Source of the DNA: a virus | IMG/VR virus record: IMGVR_UViG_3300021356_000185 | Location: 1 to 22,449 of that record | Length of the DNA: 22,449 nt | Reading direction: 5' to 3' (one strand) | Shown: positions 7,428-14,917 of the stretch, piece by piece | Layout of the letters: the number at the start of each line of letters is the position of its first letter | Position numbering within the stretch: the stretch's first letter is position 1 | The notes under the pieces: model-generated | Databases searched by the model: none | Seen by the model: only the letters and a program-made list of their open reading frames with translations | Told to the model about the DNA's origin: nothing | Program-made: the position numbers and the translations under genes

Positions 7428-8262
7428 AGTCCAAGGCTTCATTGTAAAGTGTTCTAATAAGGTTATCAAGTTCTTTTTTATTTTTTTGTATATTTAATGT
7501 ATCTATATAGTTGCTCAGTATTGTTAATGTATCTTCTGCTTCATCGACTACAGAATCATCATCCTCAAATTCAAGATCAACATTCTCAACCACAGATACG
7601 TCTGCGACATCCGCCTTGTACAATTCATCCAATAATGTATCAAACCAATATGGATTGTTCTTTTGAGCAACAATAACTTTAACAATTGTACCTGAATATG
7701 GTGTGTAATCTTTCTCTTTAATACTTTCGAAAGTTTCTTTAGAATCATCATAGTAGATCTTATAAAACATCCTATACGGATTTTTGATGAATGTTAATTC
7801 TCTAGTCTCTGTATCAAAAACATGAAAACCTCTTTCATCATTATAATCAGACCATGTGATCTCGTAAGGATTACCTAGATAAGATATTCCTCCTTGAGTT
7901 GATTTGTGGTGAAAATGACCACTAAATACTGTATCAAATTTAGAAAACATATTGATATCAAAACCAGTATCACATATATGTCCTCTATGCATTTCAAAAC
8001 CATTTATCTCAAGATGACCCATCATGATTTCTGCCCTTGTTTCTTTTATAGCATCCATGCATTCAAGATAATTATCAGAGTTGATCCATGGCATCATAAG
8101 AATCTTCGTACCATCAAAATCATACTCTCTAGGTTCAGCATAAATCCATGGTTCAAGAATGTGGTCAGCGGTACTAAAAAGTTCTGTAAGTGAATTGACC
8201 TGATTTGTATTCTTGTAGTAGATATCGTGATTGCCGACAATCATATGTGTGTCAACATTCAT
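7411..8262 (-). CDS. 47: recombination endonuclease gp47, C-terminal part (separated by frameshift)
   Basis: This 283-aa frame holds the rest of a Mre11/SbcD-like nuclease: VGNHD (9-13), MGHLE (81-85) and the metal-binding FSGHFHHKS (114-122). The N-terminal 75 residues, with the first two phosphoesterase motifs, are in the next frame upstream (8486-8259). The two frames overlap by 4 bases as ATGA, so the downstream part could be translated by coupling, but neither piece alone holds the whole active site. Reading one base twice near 8265-8270 would join them into a continuous protein of normal gp47 length. A sequencing or assembly error is the simplest explanation. Confidence 0.9.
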   Translation of the reverse strand: MNVDTHMIVGNHDIYYKNTNQVNSLTELFSTADHILEPWIYAEPREYDFDGTKILMMPWINSDNYLECMDAIKETRAEIMMGHLEINGFEMHRGHICDTGFDINMFSKFDTVFSGHFHHKSTQGGISYLGNPYEITWSDYNDERGFHVFDTETRELTFIKNPYRMFYKIYYDDSKETFESIKEKDYTPYSGTIVKVIVAQKNNPYWFDTLLDELYKADVADVSVVENVDLEFEDDDSVVDEAEDTLTILSNYIDTLNIQKNKKELDNLIRTLYNEALDYEITA

Positions 8263-8486
8263 CTCCCATATCGTTCTACAAAATTTTCTCTCAAATCATT
8301 TGCAGTCTTAAAATTAATATATTTTCTTCTATCAACAACATCCCCAAGATGAATACATGTTTTTATATTATGCTCATCAAGATAAGGAAAAAATACATTG
8401 TCATAAAACTTGGAGAAAAAATTTGCAAATATTGCACTATCATTTCTCGCACCCCAATGAGTATCAGTTATTAAGGCTATTTTCAT
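8259..8486 (-). CDS. 47: recombination endonuclease gp47, N-terminal part (separated by frameshift)
   Basis: A 75-aa frame with the first metallophosphoesterase motifs of gp47/Mre11: TDTHWG (7-12) and GDVVDRR (48-54). It ends early at TGA 8261-8259, just before the GNHD motif found in the next frame. In intact gp47 homologues the segment between these motifs is continuous. The start ATG 8486 overlaps the end of gp55 by 23 bases. Together with the downstream frame it would be a 350-360 aa protein, near the usual gp47 size. Confidence 0.88.
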   Translation of the reverse strand: MKIALITDTHWGARNDSAIFANFFSKFYDNVFFPYLDEHNIKTCIHLGDVVDRRKYINFKTANDLRENFVERYGR

Positions 8487-9027
8487 AATCGTAGACAGTT
8501 GCTATATTGGATATTTTATCGTCTTTCTTTTTTCTTTTCTTAAATCTCTTCTCTTCAAAATCTTCTATGAATTCAGAAATCATATTTCTTGTGTCAGCAG
8601 AACCAACTAAAGAAAGATATTCAGAACTATCACCACTATTAGTATCTATATGATCTTCAAGGTATTGAAGTCTCTCCATCTCTTTGTATTTGATGTAAAG
8701 ATTTTTCTTTTCTTTTTGAATTCTACGAACAAAAGCCCAGTATATAATTTGTGTAAAATATGCGAACGGATTCTTTGATTTCTCAGGATTAAAATTATTA
8801 ACATACTGTAGACAATTTTCTATACCATCTGAAATCATGTCTTCTTTAAATGCATAATTTATAAAATTAGGTCTGTATGAAAGTCTTTCTGCAATGAGAA
8901 GAAAACACTCGCCAATATAATCAGGTACAGGAGGCGTTTGTTTGCCCTCGTTTTCTGCTTGTTTGATTTCCTCTTTATACACAATCATAGCATTGAGAAA
9001 ATCTTCATTATTAATATAATTGGACAT
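8464..9027 (-). CDS. 55: sigma factor for late transcription gp55
   Basis: A 187-aa protein matching the T4 gp55 family of very short sigma factors. The core segment around residues 60-110 (NYAFKEDMISDGIENCLQYV, then NPFAYFTQIIYWAFVRRIQKE) is a sigma-region-2-like helix set that recognises the TATAAATA late promoter. gp55 replaces the host sigma on RNA polymerase and works with gp33 and the sliding clamp gp45 to activate late genes. It starts at ATG 9027 behind a strong AGGAGG. Exact late promoter matches at 17547 and 20208 are likely targets. A sigma70-like promoter sits upstream. The C-terminal tail is highly charged. Confidence 0.94.
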   Translation of the reverse strand: MSNYINNEDFLNAMIVYKEEIKQAENEGKQTPPVPDYIGECFLLIAERLSYRPNFINYAFKEDMISDGIENCLQYVNNFNPEKSKNPFAYFTQIIYWAFVRRIQKEKKNLYIKYKEMERLQYLEDHIDTNSGDSSEYLSLVGSADTRNMISEFIEDFEEKRFKKRKKKDDKISNIATVYDYENSLNN

Positions 9028-9055
9028 TAATCCTCCTATTTAAAGTTTAGCATAC

Positions 9056-9084
9056 AGTCTATCAGAATGAAGTATGATTGTCAA
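9056..9084 (-). promoter_or_regulatory. possible sigma70-type promoter driving gp55
   Basis: On the minus strand there is a TTGACA -35 box (9084-9079), a 17-base spacer and TAGACT as -10 (9061-9056; 4 of 6 matches to TATAAT). Transcription would start near 9049, just ahead of the gp55 ribosome site. This would let host polymerase make gp55 before late transcription. Its -35 shares an inverted repeat with the plus-strand promoter next to it. Confidence 0.5.
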
Positions 9085-9087
9085 TAG

Positions 9088-9116
9088 TTGACAAACACCA
9101 AAAGTCTTGGTATAAT
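9088..9116 (+). promoter_or_regulatory. consensus sigma70 promoter on the plus strand, facing uvsW antisense
   Basis: The plus strand has an exact TTGACA (9088-9093), exactly 17 bases, then an exact TATAAT (9111-9116) preceded by TGG, an extended -10 element. All known genes here run the other way, so transcripts starting near 9123 would run antisense into the 3' end of uvsW. No credible plus-strand gene is downstream. Confidence 0.6.
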
Positions 9117-9130
9117 AGGTATGTCGACCG

Positions 9131-10609
9131 TTAATCAATATTAATAGGTACAGTAATTATCTTGTAGTCAAACTGTTCCTCGTTGTATATCTTAACTCTT
9201 TCGATGAAATGTTGAAGTGTATAATTCTTGTAATTCTTATATGAAAAATCATCCGCTATGTCGTATAGTGTGGCCATTTCTTTTTCTTTGTTTTTCCTCA
9301 GTCCTCTTCCTATGCTCTGTAGATTTCTCACACGGGATTTAGAAGGGGAAGCAAAAATGACATTATGAAGATTAGTGATATTGATACCAGTAGAAAAAGT
9401 GCCGTAACTCGCAACGATGATGGCATCTCTTTCTGACTCAACGATTCTTCTGATATCTTCTCTGTCATTTGTATCGGTTCCTCCGTAGACGAAAAAGACT
9501 TTTCTTCCATCTTCAACCTTTTTTTGGATCTGTTCATAGATAGTTTTGCCGTGTTTTTCTACCATCTGAAATAACACAAGTGTATTGTTTTTCAGACTAA
9601 CGGCAAGATTACGAATGAAACGATTTCTCGCTTCGTTCAATATAATATAATTTATCTCTTGCTTATAGTTATATGACTTAATTTCTTTGCTTATTTCATC
9701 GTTGTATTGTAAAACTAAACATTTGATTTGAAATGGAGATAATGTTTTATTGTCAATTAATTCTTTTGTAGATGTTACAGTATAAGTCTTACCGAACAAT
9801 CCTTCTAATACTAATTTGTGTGTAAGAGTCCCATCCAATGTTCCTGTAGTCCCAAACTTATATTTTGTCTTAATGCTCTTTTCCATAATCTGTGAAAGAG
9901 ACTTTGCTTTGAACATATGAGCCTCATCACCAAGTATCATATCAAATTCAGCATAGTAATTTAATGTCATTTTATATAATGATTGCCATGTTGAAATGTA
10001 AATAGGTTTTGGTGATACTCTGTCTTTACCTGCCCATATTTCATGTATATTTTCTAGTGCATCCCAATTATCATTTTTAGAATACTCTATGAAGTCACTT
10101 CTCATTTGAGCAACTAAAGATGTTGTAGGCACTATGATGAGTGCTTTAAATGTAGGTGATTTCTGTTGATAGTATCTAAGAAGTAAATATATTATGAAAG
10201 ATTTGCCAGATGCCGTTGGAGAGAGAAGCAAGCATCTTTCGTGATTAATCGCATATAAAAAAGCATCAATCTGATAGTCTCTAGGTGTAATGTTTAATAC
10301 AAGACTATTGACAAATCTTTCATAATCCCCTTTATCATATTTATTCAAAATCCTAGGAAAACTTTTATACTCAATTTTATATTCTCTATCTTTTGCAAAT
10401 TTAATTACATGATCTATTAAACCAGTATATAATTCTTTAGATCTTAAATTGTATAGTCTAATTTTACCATCCCACATTTTACTTTTAAATGCAGGCATGA
10501 ATCGATATCCTGGTACAAAAAATGTAAAGTATTCACTTAGTTCTTGCTCTACACCAGGTTCAGACTGAACCAACATGTGAACTTCATTTTTCTTATCAAT
10601 TGATATCAT
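9131..10609 (-). CDS. uvsW: DNA helicase UvsW
   Basis: A 492-aa superfamily 2 helicase. Visible motifs are motif I SPTASGKS (130-137), motif II GDEAH (227-231), motif III GTTGT (253-257) and motif VI SIGRGLRK near residue 443. The N-terminal domain, with PGYRFMPAFKSKMWDGKIRL, is like the T4 UvsW DNA-binding domain. UvsW unwinds R-loops and branched DNA, and in T4 it switches origin replication to recombination-dependent replication. Length matches T4 UvsW (about 500 aa). It starts at ATG 10609 overlapping the gene before it by 4 bases, and is next to gp55 as in cyanophages. Confidence 0.95.
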   Translation of the reverse strand: MISIDKKNEVHMLVQSEPGVEQELSEYFTFFVPGYRFMPAFKSKMWDGKIRLYNLRSKELYTGLIDHVIKFAKDREYKIEYKSFPRILNKYDKGDYERFVNSLVLNITPRDYQIDAFLYAINHERCLLLSPTASGKSFIIYLLLRYYQQKSPTFKALIIVPTTSLVAQMRSDFIEYSKNDNWDALENIHEIWAGKDRVSPKPIYISTWQSLYKMTLNYYAEFDMILGDEAHMFKAKSLSQIMEKSIKTKYKFGTTGTLDGTLTHKLVLEGLFGKTYTVTSTKELIDNKTLSPFQIKCLVLQYNDEISKEIKSYNYKQEINYIILNEARNRFIRNLAVSLKNNTLVLFQMVEKHGKTIYEQIQKKVEDGRKVFFVYGGTDTNDREDIRRIVESERDAIIVASYGTFSTGINITNLHNVIFASPSKSRVRNLQSIGRGLRKNKEKEMATLYDIADDFSYKNYKNYTLQHFIERVKIYNEEQFDYKIITVPINID

Positions 10610-11091
10610 CTAATCCAAACTTTAGATCCTGCCCAAACATTATCTGGTAAGATCCAAACTTCTTTGAAATACTCGCCCACCGTTTTTGCTACGTCACCCC
10701 AATTATAATTGCATCCCATAAGTAAACCATCTTCGTGTATTTTAGATGACCAACATTCTAAGTCTGATGGTTTGCATTCATTTATAAAAACAAAATCAAC
10801 TGATTCGTCTTTAAATTCTTTTGATGCATTTTCTGAAGTATCTAAAATTAAATTTATATCAGGTGTTTCATTTACTTTTTTAGTCCACTTACTCATAGTA
10901 TCATCGACCGCATAATATTTTAATCTATCCCTTTTCACTTCAAGAGTGCCTTTATCTATACCAATCTCTACACCAACCTTGTAATTAAATTGTATAGAAA
11001 AAATTTTTATTACTTCCCATCTTTTCCAATAAAAAGGGTAGGCGAATTGTGCGCCAGTTTTTATCAAGTCTTTGGGACTAGGTCTTCTCAT
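10606..11091 (-). CDS. small class I methyltransferase-like protein
   Basis: A 161-aa protein with a methyltransferase-like core: KVGVEIGIDKGTLE (about 39-52) is like a SAM-binding motif I, and DSVDFVFINE later resembles motif IV. The acidic residue and Gly-rich loop are weaker than in active enzymes, so it may be a divergent or non-SAM version. I chose ATG 11091, which overlaps the glycosyltransferase stop as ATGA and has GGAG 8 bases upstream; ATG 11109 would add 6 residues. It follows a glycosyltransferase, so a sugar- or protein-modifying role is possible. No substrate can be named. Confidence 0.6.
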   Translation of the reverse strand: MRRPSPKDLIKTGAQFAYPFYWKRWEVIKIFSIQFNYKVGVEIGIDKGTLEVKRDRLKYYAVDDTMSKWTKKVNETPDINLILDTSENASKEFKDESVDFVFINECKPSDLECWSSKIHEDGLLMGCNYNWGDVAKTVGEYFKEVWILPDNVWAGSKVWIR

Positions 11092-12101
11092 TTCATCAAC
11101 TCCAACCATTTCTTGACAATCAAATCTGGATCAAATTTTTTCATATCAACTTTTGTTTGTCTCTTGTCTACATCTAACATCCAAGCGTAAATGTCATCTA
11201 AAGTAGTGTGATCTCTAACAAACATATTATTTTTATCTGTCAGTATTTCTTCAGCGGCATCTTGTTCATGTGTTATTACAGGCACACCTAATTTATTTGC
11301 TTCAAGATAAACAAGACCAAATGTTTCTTGGGGCATACCCATTCTGAATAAACATGCACTATTGCTAAGATTTTTTAGAACGGCTTCATAACTTAGTTCT
11401 CCTAAGAAATGTATTGGATATCCGTGCTTATTTGCTTTTTCAATTGTGTCAGTAAAAATGCTAACATCTCTTCTTTGTCTTTGTGGAGGGCAACAAACAT
11501 AATACGGTCTTTTCATTCCTTTGTCGTACAATGCAATATAAGTCATTATTGATTCTTTGAACCCTTTACCGTATGCACTCATCCAAAAAAGATAATCACC
11601 TCTCTTCTTTTTGATAGGTTGAGTATCAACCCCTTTTGGCACCATATAATGAATTGTTTTATCACCCTTAACTTTTTCACTTCTATGTTGAACATATTTT
11701 TCTAGAGCATGTGACAAAAAGATTCTTGGTGCTTCTACATGACATTCAGACCAATTATGCATCCATATAAAAGTTTTCTCTGATGAATTTAATTCTATAG
11801 GTGACAATGCTCTTATGTGAGGATTAAACATTTGATATCCTAGAAAACAATTTCCAGCATATGCTAATTTGTTACAGTCTAATCTGACTTTTGATTTAGC
11901 ATAATAATGTCTAAAATGATCTAAGTGTTTCACACCATTGATCACTTGATCATGACCATTTAAAGAATGAACAATACCTACATTCAATCCCTCTTCTGCT
12001 AGTCTTTCTGCTACAGTAATTATTTGTCTTTCAGTACCACCTTTAGCCCCACCATCTGTTTCGAACAATGGCATGTTTGCTATCATTAAAAAATCGTACA
12101 T
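11088..12101 (-). CDS. GT4-like glycosyltransferase
   Basis: A 337-aa protein of the GT-B fold (GT4/group 1). The N-terminal half has a Gly-rich acceptor-side loop (FETDGGAKGGTERQ) and a helix with AERLAEEGLNVGI. The C-terminal half carries an ETFGLVYLEANKLGVPVI segment, the typical E-x7-E nucleotide-sugar site. It would transfer a sugar from a nucleotide-sugar donor to DNA, a capsid protein or another acceptor. It starts at ATG 12101, one base over the UvsY stop, with an ideal AGGAG. The TTG start 12128 is less likely. Standing between uvsY and uvsW it might act on DNA, but virion or envelope glycan targets are equally possible. Confidence 0.82.
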   Translation of the reverse strand: MYDFLMIANMPLFETDGGAKGGTERQIITVAERLAEEGLNVGIVHSLNGHDQVINGVKHLDHFRHYYAKSKVRLDCNKLAYAGNCFLGYQMFNPHIRALSPIELNSSEKTFIWMHNWSECHVEAPRIFLSHALEKYVQHRSEKVKGDKTIHYMVPKGVDTQPIKKKRGDYLFWMSAYGKGFKESIMTYIALYDKGMKRPYYVCCPPQRQRRDVSIFTDTIEKANKHGYPIHFLGELSYEAVLKNLSNSACLFRMGMPQETFGLVYLEANKLGVPVITHEQDAAEEILTDKNNMFVRDHTTLDDIYAWMLDVDKRQTKVDMKKFDPDLIVKKWLELMK

Positions 12102-12544
12102 TATGCTCCTGATGTAAATTTTCTCCAATCAATTATATTTTTAATCAAAAAATTTCTATTGACAACTGTTTTTATAATTGATTCAAGATATTCAATTTTT
12201 TCTTTTTGGTATGCAATTTTTTCTTGTATATCGATCATGTCTTTGTCTGATTCTAAAAATCTGTCTAGGTCAACTTTATTTCTAGATTTTATATCAAGTT
12301 CAAAAGGTTCCCAACCCATGTTGTCTAAACTATCTCTATCAATCTTACCTGTATAGTAAAGCCATTTGAGTCTGGATAATTCTTTTTTTCTTGATTCAAA
12401 TTTTACAAGTCTCAGTTTTTCATCAGAAAAAATTTTATAATATTTGTTGTGAAGTTCTGGTATTCTTTTCGATTCTAAATCTAATTGTACATCGTCAAGA
12501 ACACAATCACTGGTCCATAATTCTTGTATATCCTCTAATTTCAT
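12101..12544 (-). CDS. uvsY: recombination mediator UvsY
   Basis: A 147-aa helical protein close in length to T4 UvsY (137 aa). It begins with MKLEDIQELW, like the T4 start MRLEDLQEEL, and ends with FLIKNIIDWRKFTSGA, close to T4 FAIKHIQDMRAFEAGK. UvsY loads the UvsX recombinase on SSB-covered single-stranded DNA. ATG 12544 behind GAGG is chosen over TTG 12547. It sits beside uvsW as in many T4-like phages, though here a glycosyltransferase and a methyltransferase-like gene separate them. Confidence 0.9.
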   Translation of the reverse strand: MKLEDIQELWTSDCVLDDVQLDLESKRIPELHNKYYKIFSDEKLRLVKFESRKKELSRLKWLYYTGKIDRDSLDNMGWEPFELDIKSRNKVDLDRFLESDKDMIDIQEKIAYQKEKIEYLESIIKTVVNRNFLIKNIIDWRKFTSGA

Positions 12545-12556
12545 CAAACCTCATAA

Positions 12557-13093
12557 TTAATGTTCGCCAATCATCCTTTCAATGTTATATGTAGTATACG
12601 CAAATGTAGCATCTGAAGCAACTGTATCTACATCTGAAACATCCGATTGCATTTCAATATCTGTTAAATCAACAGGAAACATGTTCGAAAATTTTGCAAC
12701 ATATTGTGCATTTTTATTACTCGTAAGTATAGTCAATGATCCATCAGAATAAACATCACCCATGGGATTGGGTACATCTGCTTGTCTTAATCTTCTGTAT
12801 TGATCTGTGGAATCTGGAAAAGTAATACCCTTGATCCAATTATAAACTTCTAACCAATTCTGTAACTCTTCATCTACAATAAATCTAACTCTTAATTCAT
12901 TGTATTGAACCTTATCACCAGCAATAGGATAATCTCTATTTGGTGTAGTTACAAGTGCTTGTCCTGCGGCAATGCCAGGAAGATTAGCAGATTGTACAAA
13001 GAAGTTTACGTGAGGTAATTTTTCAATCTGAAATTTAAACCCTGTAGGTAAAAAATAATTTAGATTCGTTGGTTGTTTGCTAGATTCTGCCAT
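12557..13093 (-). CDS. 19: tail tube protein gp19-like
   Basis: A 178-aa protein of the T4 gp19 tail-tube family. It has the family-like N-terminal segment FLPTGFKFQIEKLPHVNFFV, then a loop with NLPGIAAGQALVTTPNRDYP, then GDKVQYNELRVRFIVDEE, similar to the beta-barrel tube strands of gp19 and related baseplate proteins. It would line the tail interior as stacked hexamers, or act as a tube-initiating baseplate protein. A gp19 paralogue beside uvsY is common in cyanomyoviruses. The start ATG 13093 overlaps the preceding gene by 34 bases. It may be a second, divergent gp19 copy because the main one normally follows gp18. Confidence 0.8.
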   Translation of the reverse strand: MAESSKQPTNLNYFLPTGFKFQIEKLPHVNFFVQSANLPGIAAGQALVTTPNRDYPIAGDKVQYNELRVRFIVDEELQNWLEVYNWIKGITFPDSTDQYRRLRQADVPNPMGDVYSDGSLTILTSNKNAQYVAKFSNMFPVDLTDIEMQSDVSDVDTVASDATFAYTTYNIERMIGEH

Positions 13094-13740
13094 AATTCTT
13101 CTTCAGGAACATTGGGTATACCTTTGAGAGAGGTCCATTGTTCTATTACTCTTTTGATTTTAATTCTCTCATATGTATTTATGAGATATTCAAAACCCTC
13201 TATAAATTCTTTTTCCATTTCATTTGGGTAGTCTTCAGAAGGATATCCATTTGTACCATCATAGATATTATCTCTTTTTCCGAAAATATCAAAACCAATG
13301 AGATAAATTATATCAGTAGGAAACTGATGATGTGCAAATCGTGTAGCCATTAATCCTGCACTTAGTCCCACGCCATCATCTGGCCATGGAGTTTTCATTA
13401 TCTTGCTTCCTTCTTTTATCCATGTGATGTACGTATAGTCACCCCAACCAGTACAAAAAAATTCAAAACCTGTTGGTTCATTTTCAACAACTTTGCCTTC
13501 GAAAGACAAACCATCTCTCGCCATTGCTGGAATAGACTCCATGTTGTTTAGAACAACTGTATTATTTAAAGCATAGTCACTACTTAAAACTTCATGTGTT
13601 ACATGAGGATCACCTGTGTACAAATAATCTGGCGAAAAATCTCTGTATAATGCATTACAACCATATACTTTAGCATTCTTTTTTATTTTTTCTAAATCCA
13701 TATTCTGTCTAGATTTACCATTACCTACAACAACTAACAT
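13060..13740 (-). CDS. 'GNGKSR' family protein, copy 2 (possible sugar-transferase-like)
   Basis: A 226-aa protein that is paralogous to the gene just upstream. Shared blocks are VVGNGKSR at the N-terminus, GCNALYRDFSPDYL, CTGW, YLIGFDIFGKRDNIYD and IKRVIE. The N-terminal GNG loop followed by a 'CN' segment is reminiscent of GT42-type sialyltransferases and DUF115/MptE-like proteins, but I cannot name a function. ATG 13740 is chosen (TTG 13752 is possible) and overlaps the copy 1 stop by 7 bases. It is longer than copy 1, with an extra middle segment (around residues 75-130). Similar proteins occur in marine phages as conserved hypotheticals. Confidence 0.72.
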   Translation of the reverse strand: MLVVVGNGKSRQNMDLEKIKKNAKVYGCNALYRDFSPDYLYTGDPHVTHEVLSSDYALNNTVVLNNMESIPAMARDGLSFEGKVVENEPTGFEFFCTGWGDYTYITWIKEGSKIMKTPWPDDGVGLSAGLMATRFAHHQFPTDIIYLIGFDIFGKRDNIYDGTNGYPSEDYPNEMEKEFIEGFEYLINTYERIKIKRVIEQWTSLKGIPNVPEEELWQNLANNQRI

Positions 13741-14297
13741 ATTTCTTTCCAAAAATTTTCATAAGTTATGTTTTTAATATTAGGAATTTCAAGTGTATCA
13801 TCGATAACTCTTTTTAATTTGATACCAGGACAAAAATGTTCTTCGATCATACTAAACATACTTTCCCATTCCCTTGACATGTGATGAAATTCTGTAGATT
13901 TTGGATAACACGATGTATTATCATAAATGTTATTTCTTTCACCATGTATATCATATCCAATCATGTATATTTGATCTTCAGGAAATAAACTATACGCAAG
14001 TCTTACATTTGCCCAACCAGTATTGATTGGATGTAAAGTATCGTTCCATGGTGCTAATTTAAATTTATGCTCTGGAGGAATATTTAAACTAGGGTTTTGT
14101 TGAACAAGGTAAACAATATTATGTTTTGAATAATTGTTTTTGATAATTTCGTTTACCATTTCATTATCATTTGTAATTAAATAATCAGGTGTAAAATCTC
14201 TGTATAATGCATTGCACCCAAAAATTTTTCCGTGTTTTTTTAATTTATTCAAATCAAGATGTTCTCTCGACTTACCATTTCCAATACAGAATATCAT
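13734..14297 (-). CDS. 'GNGKSR' family protein, copy 1 (possible sugar-transferase-like)
   Basis: A 187-aa protein with the same conserved blocks as copy 2: CIGNGKSR (4-11), GCNALYRDFTPDYL, NTGWANVRLAY, MIGYDIHGERNNIYD and LKRVID. The matched DIxGxRxNIYDxTxxYP block suggests a real active or binding site. It overlaps the methyltransferase upstream as ATGA, so the three genes may act together, for example on a small molecule or glycan. The GNG loop could bind a nucleotide or nucleotide sugar, by analogy with GT42 or DUF115 proteins, which is only inference. No signal peptide or membrane segment is visible. Confidence 0.72.
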   Translation of the reverse strand: MIFCIGNGKSREHLDLNKLKKHGKIFGCNALYRDFTPDYLITNDNEMVNEIIKNNYSKHNIVYLVQQNPSLNIPPEHKFKLAPWNDTLHPINTGWANVRLAYSLFPEDQIYMIGYDIHGERNNIYDNTSCYPKSTEFHHMSREWESMFSMIEEHFCPGIKLKRVIDDTLEIPNIKNITYENFWKEIC

Positions 14298-14842
14298 TCT
14301 TTTTTATATGTTTCGTAGTGAATTTTATCAAGACTATGATCGAATGAATACAAAGCATGAACTTCAATGTTGCTTGTTAAACTGTCAGACATTTTAGATC
14401 TCCACCAATCAATTGATTTGAGTGTGCAATGAGCATTTTCGCCATTTGATAGAGTTGTTGATGCTGGATACATTGCGATATTAATAAAAGAACATAATTT
14501 ACTTAATCCAAAAATTTGACTTAGTGTATCTGGTATTTCTTCTTCAGGAACATGTTCTAAAACATCAGTACATATAACTAAATCATATTCAGTACCAGGC
14601 AAAGCACCAAATTGAGATACTGCTGGATCATAAAGACCCATATCTTCAAGTCCCCATTTTAAATGAATTCTATCATCAATATATGCAGATGCACCACCAC
14701 AACCATAGTCTAATGCAGTCCTACAATTTTTTTCTTTTATTAAATTATCAATGCTTTTGAAATGCATTTTTAACGAATTACCAGAATAGTGGTTGGTTGG
14801 GTCACTATGATATTCACGATATAGATCTATTTTAGAATGCAT
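14294..14842 (-). CDS. class I SAM-dependent methyltransferase
   Basis: A 182-aa protein with the SAM-binding motif ALDYGCGGAS and a motif IV-like DLVICTDVLEHVPEE, typical of Methyltransf_11/23-type enzymes that methylate small molecules or sugars. ATG 14842 has GGAGA at a good distance; ATG 14854 is possible but sits next to the terminator. It is the first gene after the gp23 terminator and is coupled by ATGA to the GNGKSR genes. The substrate cannot be told. There is no target recognition domain, so DNA is unlikely. Confidence 0.85.
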   Translation of the reverse strand: MHSKIDLYREYHSDPTNHYSGNSLKMHFKSIDNLIKEKNCRTALDYGCGGASAYIDDRIHLKWGLEDMGLYDPAVSQFGALPGTEYDLVICTDVLEHVPEEEIPDTLSQIFGLSKLCSFINIAMYPASTTLSNGENAHCTLKSIDWWRSKMSDSLTSNIEVHALYSFDHSLDKIHYETYKKE

Positions 14843-14862
14843 ATTGTTCTCCATAAACAAAA

Positions 14863-14890
14863 AAAGGAGTAGGTTTTACCCTACTCCTTT
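14863..14890 (-). terminator. intrinsic terminator after gp23
   Basis: An 11-base inverted repeat (AAAGGAGTAGG at 14863-14873 and its complement at 14880-14890) encloses a 6-base loop. On the minus strand the stem is followed by TTTTTTTG, giving a typical hairpin and U-tract. It lies 28 bases past the gp23 stop and would end the highly expressed capsid transcript. Confidence 0.93.
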
Positions 14891-14917
14891 ATGTATACCA
14901 CGAATTTTCAGAGAAAA

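Noticed and set aside
9037-9044. TTTAAATA on the minus strand before gp55 as a late promoter
   Set aside because: It lies right next to the ribosome site of gp55, so a transcript starting after it would have almost no leader; one base also differs from the consensus.
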